DNA of 63,135 bases. Source: JAVXTH01 sp036642795. Lineage in GTDB: Bacteria > Bacillota_I > Bacilli_A > Erysipelotrichales > Erysipelotrichaceae. The translations under genes and the position numbers were made by a program. The notes below the pieces were generated by a model. That model was not told where the DNA came from. It was given only the letters and a program-made list of their open reading frames with translations, and searched no databases. This document shows positions 42,957 to 51,596 of the stretch, one piece after another (the first letter of the stretch is position 1; each line of letters starts with the position of its first letter). The stretch is taken from the NCBI GenBank assembly GCA_036642795.1, contig JAVXTH010000006.1, positions 1-63,135 of the forward strand. The letters are read 5' to 3'.

Positions 42957-44171
42957 ATGAAGACATCGCTTTCAACTGTAAAACAACCTAAAAAATATGA
43001 TTTTGTTTTATTGGGAATCATTATCACAATGGCGATTACCTCCATTGTAGCTATATATTCTGCTTTTGATTTACTACCTGCTCATGTGAGTGGCGCGGAT
43101 TTAATCTTTAAGCAGGTCCTTTGGTATGCGATTGGCTTTGCTTGTATCGCTGCTATTATGTATGTTGGAAATGAAGGAATTTATGAACTTGCGAAAATTG
43201 GTTATTGGATTTTAATTGGTGCACTTTTATTATTACTACTCAATCAAGCAGTTAATTTAATCTTTGGAAATAATGTTAATTTGCCTTTTATACATAAAAC
43301 AAATGGAGCAACCTCTTGGTTCTATTTACCTTTTGGTTCCTTACAACCTAGTGAATTCATGAAAGTGGATTTAATTGTTCTAACTGCAGGAATCATTAGT
43401 AAGCATCATAAAGATTATTATGAATCTTCTTATGAGAATGATATTATCTTATTTATAAATGTCCTTAAATATGCACTACCTGCTTTATTCCTTATTTACA
43501 TACAACCAGATACAGGAATTTGTTTGATTATCATTATCAGTCTTAGTATTATGATTATGTGTTCGGGAATTAAGCCTGGTTGGATTATCGCTGCCTTTGT
43601 AACGATTGGCATCATCTTAGGAATTTTCTTCTTCTTTTTCTTTTTCTATAATGGTCAATTGATGCGTTTCTTTGGTGGATATAAATTAAATCGAATTGTG
43701 GGTTGGATCTATCCGGAACAAAATTCAATTGGAGCAGGTCAACAATTATACACTGCTTTATTAGCCATCGGGTCAGCCGGTTTATTTGGTTATGGAATGA
43801 AGAGCAAAGTCGTCACTATATTAGAACCACAAACCGATTTCATCTTTGCGGTATTTTCTCAGAGTTTTGGTTTATTTGGTTCTATCTTTATTATTGCTTT
43901 ATGTGTTTTATTAGATTGGCGCTTATTTAAAATTGCTATTCAATCGAAGATTTCATTTGAAAAATACATCGTCTGTGGTGTGCTTGGAATGTTGTTGTTT
44001 CAACAAATAGAAAACATCGGAATGGTAATCGGTTTATTGCCAATCACAGGTGTAACCCTTCCCTTGTTATCGTATGGAGGTAGTTCGCTTCTATCCTACC
44101 TATTAGCGTTAGGTATTGTAATGAATACCAGTTCGCAAGCAAAAAAATTATCTGATTATGTTTACAAATAA
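42957..44171 (+). CDS. SEDS-family peptidoglycan glycosyltransferase (FtsW/RodA)
   Basis: 404 residues with about ten membrane segments. Family features are QVLWYAIGFACIAAIMYVG early on, the extracellular loop NGATSWFYLPFGSLQPSEFMK, and LPLLSYGGSSLLSYLLALGI at the end. SEDS proteins polymerise lipid II into glycan strands with a partner penicillin-binding protein. FtsW, RodA and SpoVE cannot be told apart from this alone. A run of seven Phe in one membrane segment (about residues 224-230) is odd. It is a single gene with its own promoter and terminator. Confidence 0.88.
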   Translation: MKTSLSTVKQPKKYDFVLLGIIITMAITSIVAIYSAFDLLPAHVSGADLIFKQVLWYAIGFACIAAIMYVGNEGIYELAKIGYWILIGALLLLLLNQAVNLIFGNNVNLPFIHKTNGATSWFYLPFGSLQPSEFMKVDLIVLTAGIISKHHKDYYESSYENDIILFINVLKYALPALFLIYIQPDTGICLIIIISLSIMIMCSGIKPGWIIAAFVTIGIILGIFFFFFFFYNGQLMRFFGGYKLNRIVGWIYPEQNSIGAGQQLYTALLAIGSAGLFGYGMKSKVVTILEPQTDFIFAVFSQSFGLFGSIFIIALCVLLDWRLFKIAIQSKISFEKYIVCGVLGMLLFQQIENIGMVIGLLPITGVTLPLLSYGGSSLLSYLLALGIVMNTSSQAKKLSDYVYK

Positions 44172-44197
44172 AAAGAATCCTTCGGGATCCTTTTTTA
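44170..44197. terminator. Terminator between SEDS gene and nadK
   Basis: A stem with a TTCG tetraloop (ATCC/GGAT core) is flanked by A-rich and T-rich arms. It overlaps both converging stop regions and probably serves both directions. Confidence 0.8.
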
Positions 44198-44974
44198 ATA
44201 TAAATTCTTTAAACGTTTTAAGTAGCTATAAGGGCGATATCTTGCGAAATGAACCTTTTTATCTGATAAGCGACATACCACTTTATTGGTATCTTTCAAT
44301 TTGATATGCAAATGATCGTAACACAACAAAGCTTCATCAAACTCATGACTTGTGAAAGCAACCACGCGATTATCTTTTAAGATATAAGGAACTCCTAATG
44401 AGCGATATAAGGTATGTTGTATTCCTGTGATTTCACATAATTGAAGAACCGATAATCCATTATCAATTACCGCACCTCGTAAAGAACGATTGTATGCCGT
44501 AGAGCCTGCCTGGGTTGATAAACAAACCCCAGTTCCTCTGCATGTTTCAAAGTATTCATCATCAACGTAAATATCTAATGTTTGTGTTTTTATGACATTT
44601 TCGATTCGCATTTCATTTAAAGCATAAATTGAAGTCGTTTCTTTCCCTATCACATCAATTTGAAGCAGTTGCGATGTGTTGCTTTTCGGTTCATGATTTA
44701 ATACATCTTGAATACACTGCTCCACTTCATCTTCCGTATAGTCTGTAAAGAAACCTAATGTTCCTGTATGAATTCCAACAAACATAATATCATCCAAACA
44801 ATCAAGATAATGATGAACACCATATAATAGTGTACCATCTCCACCAATACTAAATACTAATTGAGGATGTTCTTTATCTAATTCCCAATTTGCATGAAGT
44901 AAAGACGTTTGTATTTGTTCTTGAATTGCGTGTGACTTTTCATCTTTTTTTGTAATAAAGGCAAACTTTTTCAT
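44195..44974 (-). CDS. nadK: NAD kinase
   Basis: 259 residues from the ATG at 44974, preceded by AAGGA. It phosphorylates NAD to NADP. The kinase signature FSIGGDGTLL is at 41-50 (GGDGT 44-48), and TGTLGFFTDY and RGTGVCLSTQAGSTAYNRSLRG follow. It is divergent from a CYTH gene, a pairing known in Firmicutes (yjbN and yjbK in B. subtilis). Confidence 0.95.
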   Translation of the reverse strand: MKKFAFITKKDEKSHAIQEQIQTSLLHANWELDKEHPQLVFSIGGDGTLLYGVHHYLDCLDDIMFVGIHTGTLGFFTDYTEDEVEQCIQDVLNHEPKSNTSQLLQIDVIGKETTSIYALNEMRIENVIKTQTLDIYVDDEYFETCRGTGVCLSTQAGSTAYNRSLRGAVIDNGLSVLQLCEITGIQHTLYRSLGVPYILKDNRVVAFTSHEFDEALLCYDHLHIKLKDTNKVVCRLSDKKVHFARYRPYSYLKRLKNLY

Positions 44975-45029
44975 CTTATCCTTTCCTTTCATGTACCACT
45001 ATTGTATCATATCTGTGGTAGGTGTTGTT

Positions 45030-45581
45030 ATGTTTAAAAATATTGAAAAAGAATATAAGTTACTTGTTTCTAAATCTGAATTTGATCATCTTTTATCTTT
45101 TTATAAAGATGCGGTTTTTCATGAACAAACAAATACTTATTTTGATAATCATCAACATGCGATTGAAACGATGCATGGAGCGATGCGAATTCGTAAAACC
45201 AATCATTTTGTTTTTACTTTAAAAGTGTTTCAAGATGATGATTTATTAGAATTTGAATGTGAAGTAGACAATGATGATGTTTCCTCATTGCTTCACCCAG
45301 ATATCGCTACTTTACTAAAATCATATCAAATCGAATTTCCCTTTTATGAAACCGCTAAATTAACGACCAAACGAGCAATCATCGATACTGGCTTTGCGGA
45401 ATTGTGTTTTGATGAAAACCACTATGCAAATTGTGTCGATTATGAAATTGAATATGAAGAGAAAGTAACTCATGATGGCAAAAGTGCTTTTAATAAAATA
45501 CTCGAAGTTGCCAACCTTCATTATGAGACAAATGCTACTTCTAAAATAAAACGAGCTCTCGATGCTTATCGAAACAAATAA
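45030..45581 (+). CDS. CYTH-domain triphosphatase-like protein
   Basis: 183 residues from the ATG at 45030, after GGTG; an upstream ATG lacks a ribosome-binding site. The CYTH tunnel fold is indicated by the N-terminal EKEYK (residues 6-10), AMRIRKT, FTLKV, and the conserved acidic residues in LEFECEV and DYEIEYE. Such proteins hydrolyse organic or inorganic triphosphates (adenylate cyclase-like or thiamine triphosphatase). Substrate cannot be told from sequence. It corresponds to YjbK in B. subtilis by position next to nadK. Confidence 0.8.
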   Translation: MFKNIEKEYKLLVSKSEFDHLLSFYKDAVFHEQTNTYFDNHQHAIETMHGAMRIRKTNHFVFTLKVFQDDDLLEFECEVDNDDVSSLLHPDIATLLKSYQIEFPFYETAKLTTKRAIIDTGFAELCFDENHYANCVDYEIEYEEKVTHDGKSAFNKILEVANLHYETNATSKIKRALDAYRNK

Positions 45582-45584
45582 GTA

Positions 45585-45612
45585 TGACATTTCAAATTGA
45601 AATGTCTTTTTT
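45585..45612. terminator. Terminator of the CYTH gene, shared with the converging gene
   Basis: GACATTTCA pairs with TGAAATGTC around a 3-base loop and is followed by six T. Confidence 0.85.
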
Positions 45613-46552
45613 ATTCCTTCGTTATTTTATAAGAAATCGCAAACTGTTCCATCATTAATTTGGTATCATCATCAATATCTTGATTGAACACAATCCATAA
45701 AGATAAGGTGTCTTGATCAAAATCTTGTAGCTGTGAGATATAAGCTTTATAACTCATATAGTGGCCAATTAAATATTGTAGTTTGATCTTATAATCAGAA
45801 AAATTCACGATGCATGGGATCCATACAATCGCTTTTTGATTTTCCCATTGGAGGAAATCACTTTTATTATTTGGTAGAAAAGCAGCTTCTTCACATTGCT
45901 TAATCAGCCCATTTGCATAACGATTGATCCTTTTACTTTCATAGACTGAATAGATAGAATAATTGATTTTTTCACTTATATTTGAAATAGCGCTCCATAA
46001 TGCGTCATTCTTGAATGGCTTATCTTTTTTATCTTCAAACATTTGAGTCCAAGCATCAACCCCAATTATTTGAGCCTTTGCGAGTATCTTATTTGTAATT
46101 AACATATCTTCTTTATCAAGATAAATATAGCTTTCGATATTATTTGATATTTTCATTCCCAATTCACTTAAATAGATAGGAGCTTGAAAGAACACAATAT
46201 CTTCTAGCTCTAAGCAGCTTAATTGTTTCGGCATTTGTTTATCTTTTGTGACTTTCACAATTGCTTCAAATAAGCACTCTTTACTTGGATAACCATTCAA
46301 TGTTTCATAACGTTTCCATGTTTGATTAAAGGATAATAGATTACTCTTTACAAACTTTCCATAACCAATTATGCCTTTTTCTTTTCTTCTACCTCTTTGA
46401 GTTCCTTTTGCTAGGAAAAACAAAAAATCTCCAGTTTTAAAATCAACCATTTTTTTAGATGCCGATGGTCGCCAAAAGTTCATATTCTTATTTCCGTTTA
46501 ACCGATGAAATTCAATCATGTTTTGATCTGTAACATAAGCAATCGAAGCCAT
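45611..46552 (-). CDS. Uncharacterised protein with EVE/PUA-like N-terminal domain
   Basis: 313 residues. The first ~130 residues look like an EVE or ASCH (PUA-fold) domain: NMNFWRPSASKKMVDFKTGD, then FLFFLAKGTQRGRRKEKGIIGYGKF, patterns typical of small domains that bind modified bases. The remainder (IPCIVNFSDYKIKLQYLIGH and others) is not recognised. No signal or membrane segment. Its standalone position between the CYTH gene and recR, with its own terminator boundaries, hints at an acquired gene. The function could concern modified-DNA or RNA recognition, but this is only a suggestion. Confidence 0.5.
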   Translation of the reverse strand: MASIAYVTDQNMIEFHRLNGNKNMNFWRPSASKKMVDFKTGDFLFFLAKGTQRGRRKEKGIIGYGKFVKSNLLSFNQTWKRYETLNGYPSKECLFEAIVKVTKDKQMPKQLSCLELEDIVFFQAPIYLSELGMKISNNIESYIYLDKEDMLITNKILAKAQIIGVDAWTQMFEDKKDKPFKNDALWSAISNISEKINYSIYSVYESKRINRYANGLIKQCEEAAFLPNNKSDFLQWENQKAIVWIPCIVNFSDYKIKLQYLIGHYMSYKAYISQLQDFDQDTLSLWIVFNQDIDDDTKLMMEQFAISYKITKE

Positions 46553-46599
46553 ATTATCACCTATTTCTCATTCTATTTTAGCACGTACAGAACAATTTT

Positions 46600-46627
46600 A
46601 AAAGAAAAGTCGCGTTTCTCGCGACTT
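46600..46627 (-). terminator. Terminator of the dnaX-ybaB-recR operon
   Basis: AAGTCGCG pairs with CGCGACTT over a 5-base loop and TTTTCTTTT follows on the minus strand. It overlaps the recR stop codon. Confidence 0.85.
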
Positions 46628-47216
46628 ACATATTATTTCTTCCTTCCAAAGCTTTAATCAAAGTTAATTCATCTGCATAATCTAAATGTCCACCCATCGG
46701 CAGTCCATGGGCAATTCTCGTTATTTTGATCTTTCCCTTTGCTAGTATTTTAGATAAATACAATGCGGTTGTTTCACCTTCTATGGTAGGATTCGTTGCG
46801 ATAATGATTTCTTTGGTATCTTCCTTTAATCGTTCAAGTAAGGAATCAATGTTAATATCATCTGGCATGATACCTTTTGAGGTATTGATTACACCACCTA
46901 GAACATGGTAAACGCCATGATATTCTCTTGTTTTCTCCATTGCGATTACATCTTTCGGATATTGAACAACACAGATTGTTGTATGATCACGTGTTTCATC
47001 TCCACAGATTTCACAGATATTACCTTCACTTAAATTACCACAAACCTCGCAATAGTGAATTCCATCGATTATATCATGTAAACTCTCAGAAAACTGGTTC
47101 ACTTGATCCACATTCCAATCCAAAACTTCAAACGCATATCGTTCTGCTGTTTTTAAGCCAACTCCTGGTAATCGTTGAAAGCTTTCAATTAAGGCTTCAA
47201 ATTTCTTTGGATACAT
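46626..47216 (-). CDS. recR: Recombination protein RecR
   Basis: 196 residues. RecR works with RecF and RecO to load RecA at gaps. A helix-hairpin-helix (LPGVGLKTAERYAFEVL) is at 17-33, a four-Cys zinc finger (CEVCGNLSEGNICEICG) at about 56-72, and a Toprim domain follows (VVQYPKDVIAMEKTREYHGVYHVLGG, with GETTALYL). It overlaps the ybaB stop by one base. Confidence 0.96.
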   Translation of the reverse strand: MYPKKFEALIESFQRLPGVGLKTAERYAFEVLDWNVDQVNQFSESLHDIIDGIHYCEVCGNLSEGNICEICGDETRDHTTICVVQYPKDVIAMEKTREYHGVYHVLGGVINTSKGIMPDDINIDSLLERLKEDTKEIIIATNPTIEGETTALYLSKILAKGKIKITRIAHGLPMGGHLDYADELTLIKALEGRNNM

Positions 47217-47527
47217 TAGAAGCCTCCTGGCATTTTTACCCCAGCGGTTAATTTATTCATTACTTGTTCTTTTTCATCCGTAGCTTTACTAATTACTTCG
47301 TTTACTACCATTACAAGCATATCTTGTAGCATTTCTTTGTTTTCTACTTTTAATAAGTCTTCATCTTGAATCATAATCTTACTAACTTTTAATTCACCTG
47401 TTGCTTCTGCTTGAATGGCTCCTGAGCTAACTTCAGCGGTATAGATATGTGATTTTAGTTCGTTTTCCGTCTCAACTACTTCTTTTTGCATCTTTTGAGC
47501 TTGTTTTAATAATGCTTGCATATTCAT
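47216..47527 (-). CDS. YbaB/EbfC nucleoid-associated protein
   Basis: 103 residues, the standard size. It is a small DNA-binding protein typical of the dnaX-ybaB-recR operon. The sequence (MNMQALLKQAQKMQKEV, then VEVSSGAIQAEATGEL-like strands) matches the YbaB family. It sits three bases after dnaX and overlaps recR by one. Confidence 0.93.
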   Translation of the reverse strand: MNMQALLKQAQKMQKEVVETENELKSHIYTAEVSSGAIQAEATGELKVSKIMIQDEDLLKVENKEMLQDMLVMVVNEVISKATDEKEQVMNKLTAGVKMPGGF

Positions 47528-47530
47528 CGG

Positions 47531-49285
47531 TTATTCATCCTCCTTGATTATTACGTTTTCATTACCAAATAAATTGAAAACTAATTCTTCTTCACTTAAA
47601 TCTTCGTTTTTTGCTTCTTTTGGTTCTTTGAATGTTTTAAATTCAACTGGTACTGGTAAATCATCTTGTTCTCTTCGTATTTTAAACTCATTAATCACTC
47701 TGTTTTGTTGTTCCTTTGTCACGGCATATAGCTTTTTCTCTTGGCCTAGTATTTCCTTCATAAAGCCAAGGTATTCATTCTTGCTATCTTTTTCATTGAT
47801 TTCGTTTGCGGAAGCCTGATTATCAACGCTTATAACAATATATTGTTTACCACTTGCCATAATACTTGCGGATTTTAATAGCATTGCATCTTTGGCCCAT
47901 TTAATTTCTGATAAATATGAATCAATCTTAGTCCAATTCTCTTTATCTCTGGCTTTCTCATCCAGATTAGCACCTACAGCTAATTGAAGAATATATTCAT
48001 CCTCTAATGGTTTTGATGTTTTATCCATTGGTTCTTCTTCAATCATCTCTTCAATTAAGGACATTTCTTCGATTGGTTCATCTTCATTTAACGGAATATC
48101 TTCCGGTTCTTCCATTATTTCAAGCTTAATTGTTTCACGTGAAACAATTTTAGGCTTTTCTTTGCTCTTTAAACTGCTTTGATCAGCAATTACATCCTTT
48201 GTGTTTGTCTCATTCACATTCATCATCTTCAATAAACATACTTCAAAATAAGAACTAACACTGGCGGCATTACGATACTTATCATAAGTATCCATTAATA
48301 TATCAATCATATCTAAGCGCTCTTGCGTTGTTTTATTAACCTTAACTTCACGAACTTCATCAATTGTTAAGATTTTTAATAAAGATTCATTCTTTGTGTA
48401 ATCATAAATGATGCTTTCTTTAAGGATTTCAATCAAATCGACTGTTAATCGCTTCATATCAATGCCTTTTTCAACCATCGTATTAATTTGCTTCATTAAT
48501 TCAGATCCATCTTTGTTATAAACAGATGCAAGCATTTGAAGCTTCTCTGTTACCGTTGTGATTCCATATATCTCATTAATATGCTTTGTTTCTATATTAT
48601 TTTGCGCATAAGCGATACATTGATCAAGAATACTTAAAGCATCACGCATTCCACCATCTGCTAGTTGCGATATGATGCGCACAACTTCTGGCTCACATGT
48701 GATTTTTTCTATTTCTAAAATTTCATTCATTCGGGCAACGATTTCTTTCTTTGATACTTTTGTGAAATCAAAGCGTTGACATCTTGAAATGATAGTTGGC
48801 AATACTTTATGTGGTTCTGTTGTTGCCAAGATAAAGATAACATGAGCTGGTGGTTCTTCAATTGTCTTTAATAAGGCATTAAAAGCCCCCGTTGACATCA
48901 TATGTACTTCATCTATGATATAAACTTTATATTTGCCTTTGATAGGAGCATATTTAACCTTTTCAATCAAATCACGGACTTCTTCAACCCCATTATTACT
49001 CGCAGCATCAATTTCCACAATATCGGGATGAGTTCCTTCCCCAATACTGATGCAATTTTCACATTTTAAACAAGGACGGTTATGATCTGCTTCACAATTA
49101 ACTGCTTTTGCGAATATCTTCGCGATCGACGTCTTTCCTGTTCCTCTTGGTCCACAAAATAAATAGGCATGTGCAATTTTATTTTGGTTAGCTGCATTTT
49201 GTAGTGTTTGTACAATATGGGCTTGGCCTGCGACTTCATTAAAACCATTCGGACGGTATGTTCGATACAATGCTTTATATGCCAT
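47531..49285 (-). CDS. dnaX: DNA polymerase III subunits gamma/tau
   Basis: 584 residues. The clamp-loader ATPase has GPRGTGKTS at 45-52, zinc-binding Cys in CEADHNRPCLKCENC, the Walker B YIIDEVHMM and SRC arginine finger. The C-terminal part (about 360-584) is acidic and would bind the polymerase and helicase in the tau form. A parS site lies inside the coding region at 48131-48146 (around residues 380-385), in the less conserved linker. An extended -10 promoter precedes it. Confidence 0.95.
   Translation of the reverse strand: MAYKALYRTYRPNGFNEVAGQAHIVQTLQNAANQNKIAHAYLFCGPRGTGKTSIAKIFAKAVNCEADHNRPCLKCENCISIGEGTHPDIVEIDAASNNGVEEVRDLIEKVKYAPIKGKYKVYIIDEVHMMSTGAFNALLKTIEEPPAHVIFILATTEPHKVLPTIISRCQRFDFTKVSKKEIVARMNEILEIEKITCEPEVVRIISQLADGGMRDALSILDQCIAYAQNNIETKHINEIYGITTVTEKLQMLASVYNKDGSELMKQINTMVEKGIDMKRLTVDLIEILKESIIYDYTKNESLLKILTIDEVREVKVNKTTQERLDMIDILMDTYDKYRNAASVSSYFEVCLLKMMNVNETNTKDVIADQSSLKSKEKPKIVSRETIKLEIMEEPEDIPLNEDEPIEEMSLIEEMIEEEPMDKTSKPLEDEYILQLAVGANLDEKARDKENWTKIDSYLSEIKWAKDAMLLKSASIMASGKQYIVISVDNQASANEINEKDSKNEYLGFMKEILGQEKKLYAVTKEQQNRVINEFKIRREQDDLPVPVEFKTFKEPKEAKNEDLSEEELVFNLFGNENVIIKEDE
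48131..48146. other. parS site inside dnaX
   Basis: TGTTTCACGTGAAACA matches the ParB-binding parS consensus perfectly as a 16-base palindrome. It encodes codons for V-S-R-E-T in the tau linker of dnaX, about 12 kb left of the origin region, a typical position for a secondary parS. Confidence 0.92.
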
Positions 49286-49310
49286 ACGTCACCTGCTTTC
49301 TTACCCTACT

Positions 49311-49319
49311 ATTATAACA
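49311..49319 (-). promoter_or_regulatory. Extended -10 promoter of dnaX-ybaB-recR
   Basis: TGTTATAAT on the minus strand lies about 25 bases before the dnaX ATG. No good -35 is visible. Confidence 0.5.
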
Positions 49320-49343
49320 AAATTAGTCTGATAACTCTATGGT

Positions 49344-49384
49344 AAAATAAAAAGTAAACCATTCTTTATTTATGATTTACTTTA
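49344..49384 (-). terminator. Terminator after tadA
   Basis: AAAGTAAA pairs with TTTACTTT around a loop of about 17 bases, with T-rich sequence on the minus-strand side. It lies next to the tadA stop at 49386. Confidence 0.6.
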
Positions 49385-49385
49385 A

Positions 49386-49847
49386 TTATTTATTTTTTTG
49401 TTTTTCTCTTTTGTTTTTAAAGAATGTCGTTAATAATTCACTGCATTCATCTTCCAATACACCAGCAATTGTCTTTGGATAATGATTGAATCCAGAATGT
49501 TCATACATAGAGATGCAACTATCAATACAACCACCCTTAGGATCCTTTGCGCCGTAAACAACACAGTCAATTCGTGAAAGCATGATTGCTCCACTACACA
49601 TTGCGCATGGTTCAAGGGTTACATAGAGCGTACAACCTTCAAGTCGCCATGTTTTAAGCTTACGACACGCTTTTTCAATTGCGATTATTTCCGCATGAGC
49701 CGTAGATAATTGCTTTTTTTCTCGTAAATTGTGTGCCGAAGCGATTATTTTGTCATCTTTTACAATAACAGCACCAATTGGCACTTCATCCATTCCTTCC
49801 GCCTTTTTAGCTTGTTTAATGGCTGCTTTCATATATTTTTCGTACAT
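49386..49847 (-). CDS. tadA: tRNA-specific adenosine deaminase
   Basis: 153 residues. TadA deaminates A34 to inosine in tRNA-Arg(ACG). The zinc-binding HAE is at 51-53 and PCAMC at 80-84, with the AVIVKDDKIIASAHN start. AGAGG lies before the ATG. It is flanked by the SRP RNA gene and dnaX, an order common in Firmicutes. Confidence 0.95.
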   Translation of the reverse strand: MYEKYMKAAIKQAKKAEGMDEVPIGAVIVKDDKIIASAHNLREKKQLSTAHAEIIAIEKACRKLKTWRLEGCTLYVTLEPCAMCSGAIMLSRIDCVVYGAKDPKGGCIDSCISMYEHSGFNHYPKTIAGVLEDECSELLTTFFKNKREKQKNK

Positions 49848-49867
49848 AATTACCTCTCATAATAAAA

Positions 49868-49948
49868 AGCTACCACACACGATAGAGCTCCCTTAAGGCT
49901 GCTTCGTTCCCGACCTGACCTGATTCAGTAGATACCGTTGTAGTAGCT
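49868..49948 (-). ncRNA. ffs: Signal recognition particle RNA (small bacterial type)
   Basis: Read on the minus strand it starts GCTACTACAAC, contains the conserved GGTCAGGTCGGGAACGAAGC loop that binds Ffh, and ends GTGGTAGC, pairing with the 5' end. About 80 nt, so without an Alu domain. A promoter lies seven bases upstream of its 5' end and T-rich sequence follows the 3' end. It guides Ffh to signal sequences during membrane targeting. Confidence 0.93.
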
Positions 49949-49953
49949 TTATT

Positions 49954-49982
49954 ATTATAGCTTATCTCTTCGTAGATTGCAA
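49954..49982 (-). promoter_or_regulatory. Sigma-A promoter of the SRP RNA gene
   Basis: TTGCAA (49977-49982) and TATAAT (49954-49959) on the minus strand are separated by 17 bases, and the SRP RNA begins at the expected distance. Confidence 0.8.
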
Positions 49983-50028
49983 TTCATAATTGTTTTTATA
50001 TCTGGTTTTTTCTATTAATTTATTATAA

Positions 50029-50044
50029 TGTTTCACGTGAAACA
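50029..50044. other. parS site between serS and the SRP RNA gene
   Basis: TGTTTCACGTGAAACA again matches parS perfectly. The symmetry extends to a 24-base palindrome (50025-50048) that includes the serS stop codon. About 10 kb from the origin region, it is a second ParB loading site. Confidence 0.93.
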
Positions 50045-51331
50045 TTATTGCTTCGGAATCATCTTTTCTTTGCCACCCATATATGGTTGCAATGGTTTAG
50101 GAATATTAACGGATCCATCAGCATTTAAATTGTTTTCTAAGAAAGCAATTAACATTCTAGGTGGTGCAACCACTGTATTATTCAATGTATGAGCGAAATA
50201 CTTGCCGTTTTCACCATTAACACGAATTTTTAATCTTCTTGCTTGGGCATCGGTAAGATTAGAACAACTTCCTACTTCAAAATATTTCTTTTGACGAGGA
50301 CTCCATGCTTCAACATCCACAGATTTACATTTTAGATCAGCAAGATCACCAGAACAACATTCAAGGGTACGAACTGGTACATCCAAAGAACGGAATAAAT
50401 CAACGGTGTTCATGTATAGCTTTGTAAACCAAGTACTACTCTCTTCTGGTTTACATACTACAATCATCTCTTGCTTTTCAAATTGGTGAATACGATATAC
50501 ACCACGTTCTTCTATACCATGTGCACCTTTTTCTTTACGGAAACATGGAGAATAGCTTGTATATGTATAAGGTAACTTATTTTCTTCTAAAATTGTATCA
50601 ATAAACTTTCCAATCATTGAGTGTTCACTTGTACCAATTAAGTATAAATCTTCGCCTTCAATTTTGTACATCATATTTTCCATCTCAGAAAAACTCATAA
50701 CCCCAGTGACAACATTACTACGAATCATATAAGGTGGAATTACATAAGTGAAACCACGATCAATCATAAAGTCACGAGCATAAGATATAACTGCCGAATG
50801 AAGTCTTGCGATATCACCCATTAAATAGTAGAAACCATTTCCTGCTACTTTTCTTGCGCTATCTAAATCAATGCCATCAAATGCTTCCATAATTTCACTA
50901 TGATAAGGAATTTCAAAATCTGGTACAAATGGTTCACCAAATTTTTCTAATTCAACATTTTCACTATCGTCTTTGCCAATTGGAACACTATCATCAATCA
51001 TATTAGGAATGACCATCATTATTTTTTGAATTTTTTCACTCAATTCAGTTTCTTTGATTTCTAGAGCCGATAATTCTTCTGCCATATCTGCTACTTGTTG
51101 TTTCTTTAAGGCAGCTTCTTCTTTGTTTCCTTGTTTCATTAAGCCACCTATTTCTTTTGAAATAGCATTACGATTTGCTCTTAAATCATCTGCTCTTTGT
51201 TTTGCTTGACGGTTTTCACTATCAAGAGCAACGACTTCATCTACTAAATCAAGCTTCGTATTTTGAAATTTCTTTTTAATGTTTTCTTTGACTTCATCTA
51301 CATTTTCTCTTACATACTTCATATCTAACAT
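50045..51331 (-). CDS. serS: Seryl-tRNA synthetase
   Basis: 428 residues. A long N-terminal coiled coil (about 30-100) that contacts the tRNA-Ser variable arm precedes the class II catalytic domain. Motif 2 (YSPCFRKEKGAHGIEERGVYR-like, residues about 258-275) and motif 3 (NNTVVAPPRMLIAFLENN) are intact. It charges tRNA-Ser with serine. A T-box leader lies upstream, and a GGAGG site precedes the ATG. Confidence 0.96.
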   Translation of the reverse strand: MLDMKYVRENVDEVKENIKKKFQNTKLDLVDEVVALDSENRQAKQRADDLRANRNAISKEIGGLMKQGNKEEAALKKQQVADMAEELSALEIKETELSEKIQKIMMVIPNMIDDSVPIGKDDSENVELEKFGEPFVPDFEIPYHSEIMEAFDGIDLDSARKVAGNGFYYLMGDIARLHSAVISYARDFMIDRGFTYVIPPYMIRSNVVTGVMSFSEMENMMYKIEGEDLYLIGTSEHSMIGKFIDTILEENKLPYTYTSYSPCFRKEKGAHGIEERGVYRIHQFEKQEMIVVCKPEESSTWFTKLYMNTVDLFRSLDVPVRTLECCSGDLADLKCKSVDVEAWSPRQKKYFEVGSCSNLTDAQARRLKIRVNGENGKYFAHTLNNTVVAPPRMLIAFLENNLNADGSVNIPKPLQPYMGGKEKMIPKQ

Positions 51332-51350
51332 AATTTTTCCTCCATAGAAA

Positions 51351-51388
51351 TAAAAAAAGAGGTATTGTCACAAAGGGACGATACCTCG
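51351..51388 (-). terminator. T-box regulated terminator of serS
   Basis: GAGGTAT pairs with ATACCTC around a 15-base loop, followed by seven T on the minus strand. The T-box core overlaps its upstream side and would form the antiterminator when tRNA-Ser is uncharged. Confidence 0.88.
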
Positions 51389-51560
51389 TGTTGCCACCCT
51401 TTTTACATAAGTATAATGCTTCCTATGTATCTTGATAGAGATAACGGTTCAACCGAAACAGCATACTTAATTTCCTCTGTTCACTCAAGGGATGATTTCA
51501 TATGCTAACTATCATAACTTTCACCACCCGTTATGTCTCTAAAATAGTTCATGCATATTA
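51351..51560 (-). promoter_or_regulatory. T-box riboswitch leader of serS (Ser-specific)
   Basis: The minus strand holds AGGGTGGCAACACGAG (51385-51400), a T-box whose TGGC pairs with an acceptor ending in discriminator G, as in tRNA-Ser. Upstream stem I has AGAGACATAACGGGTGGTGA, the AG bulge and terminal-loop pattern, and an AGC that can serve as the serine specifier, followed by the CCCTTGAG end. The gene-free stretch between serS and gyrA is explained by this leader. Its promoter is not clear. Confidence 0.85.
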
Positions 51561-51596
51561 CTTAGCCCTATCAACGATTTATTTGTTAGTGTTATA

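Noticed and set aside
45022..45222. Second reading frame over the CYTH gene start
   Set aside because: The CYTH frame has the EKEYK motif and a proper start; the other frame has none of these.
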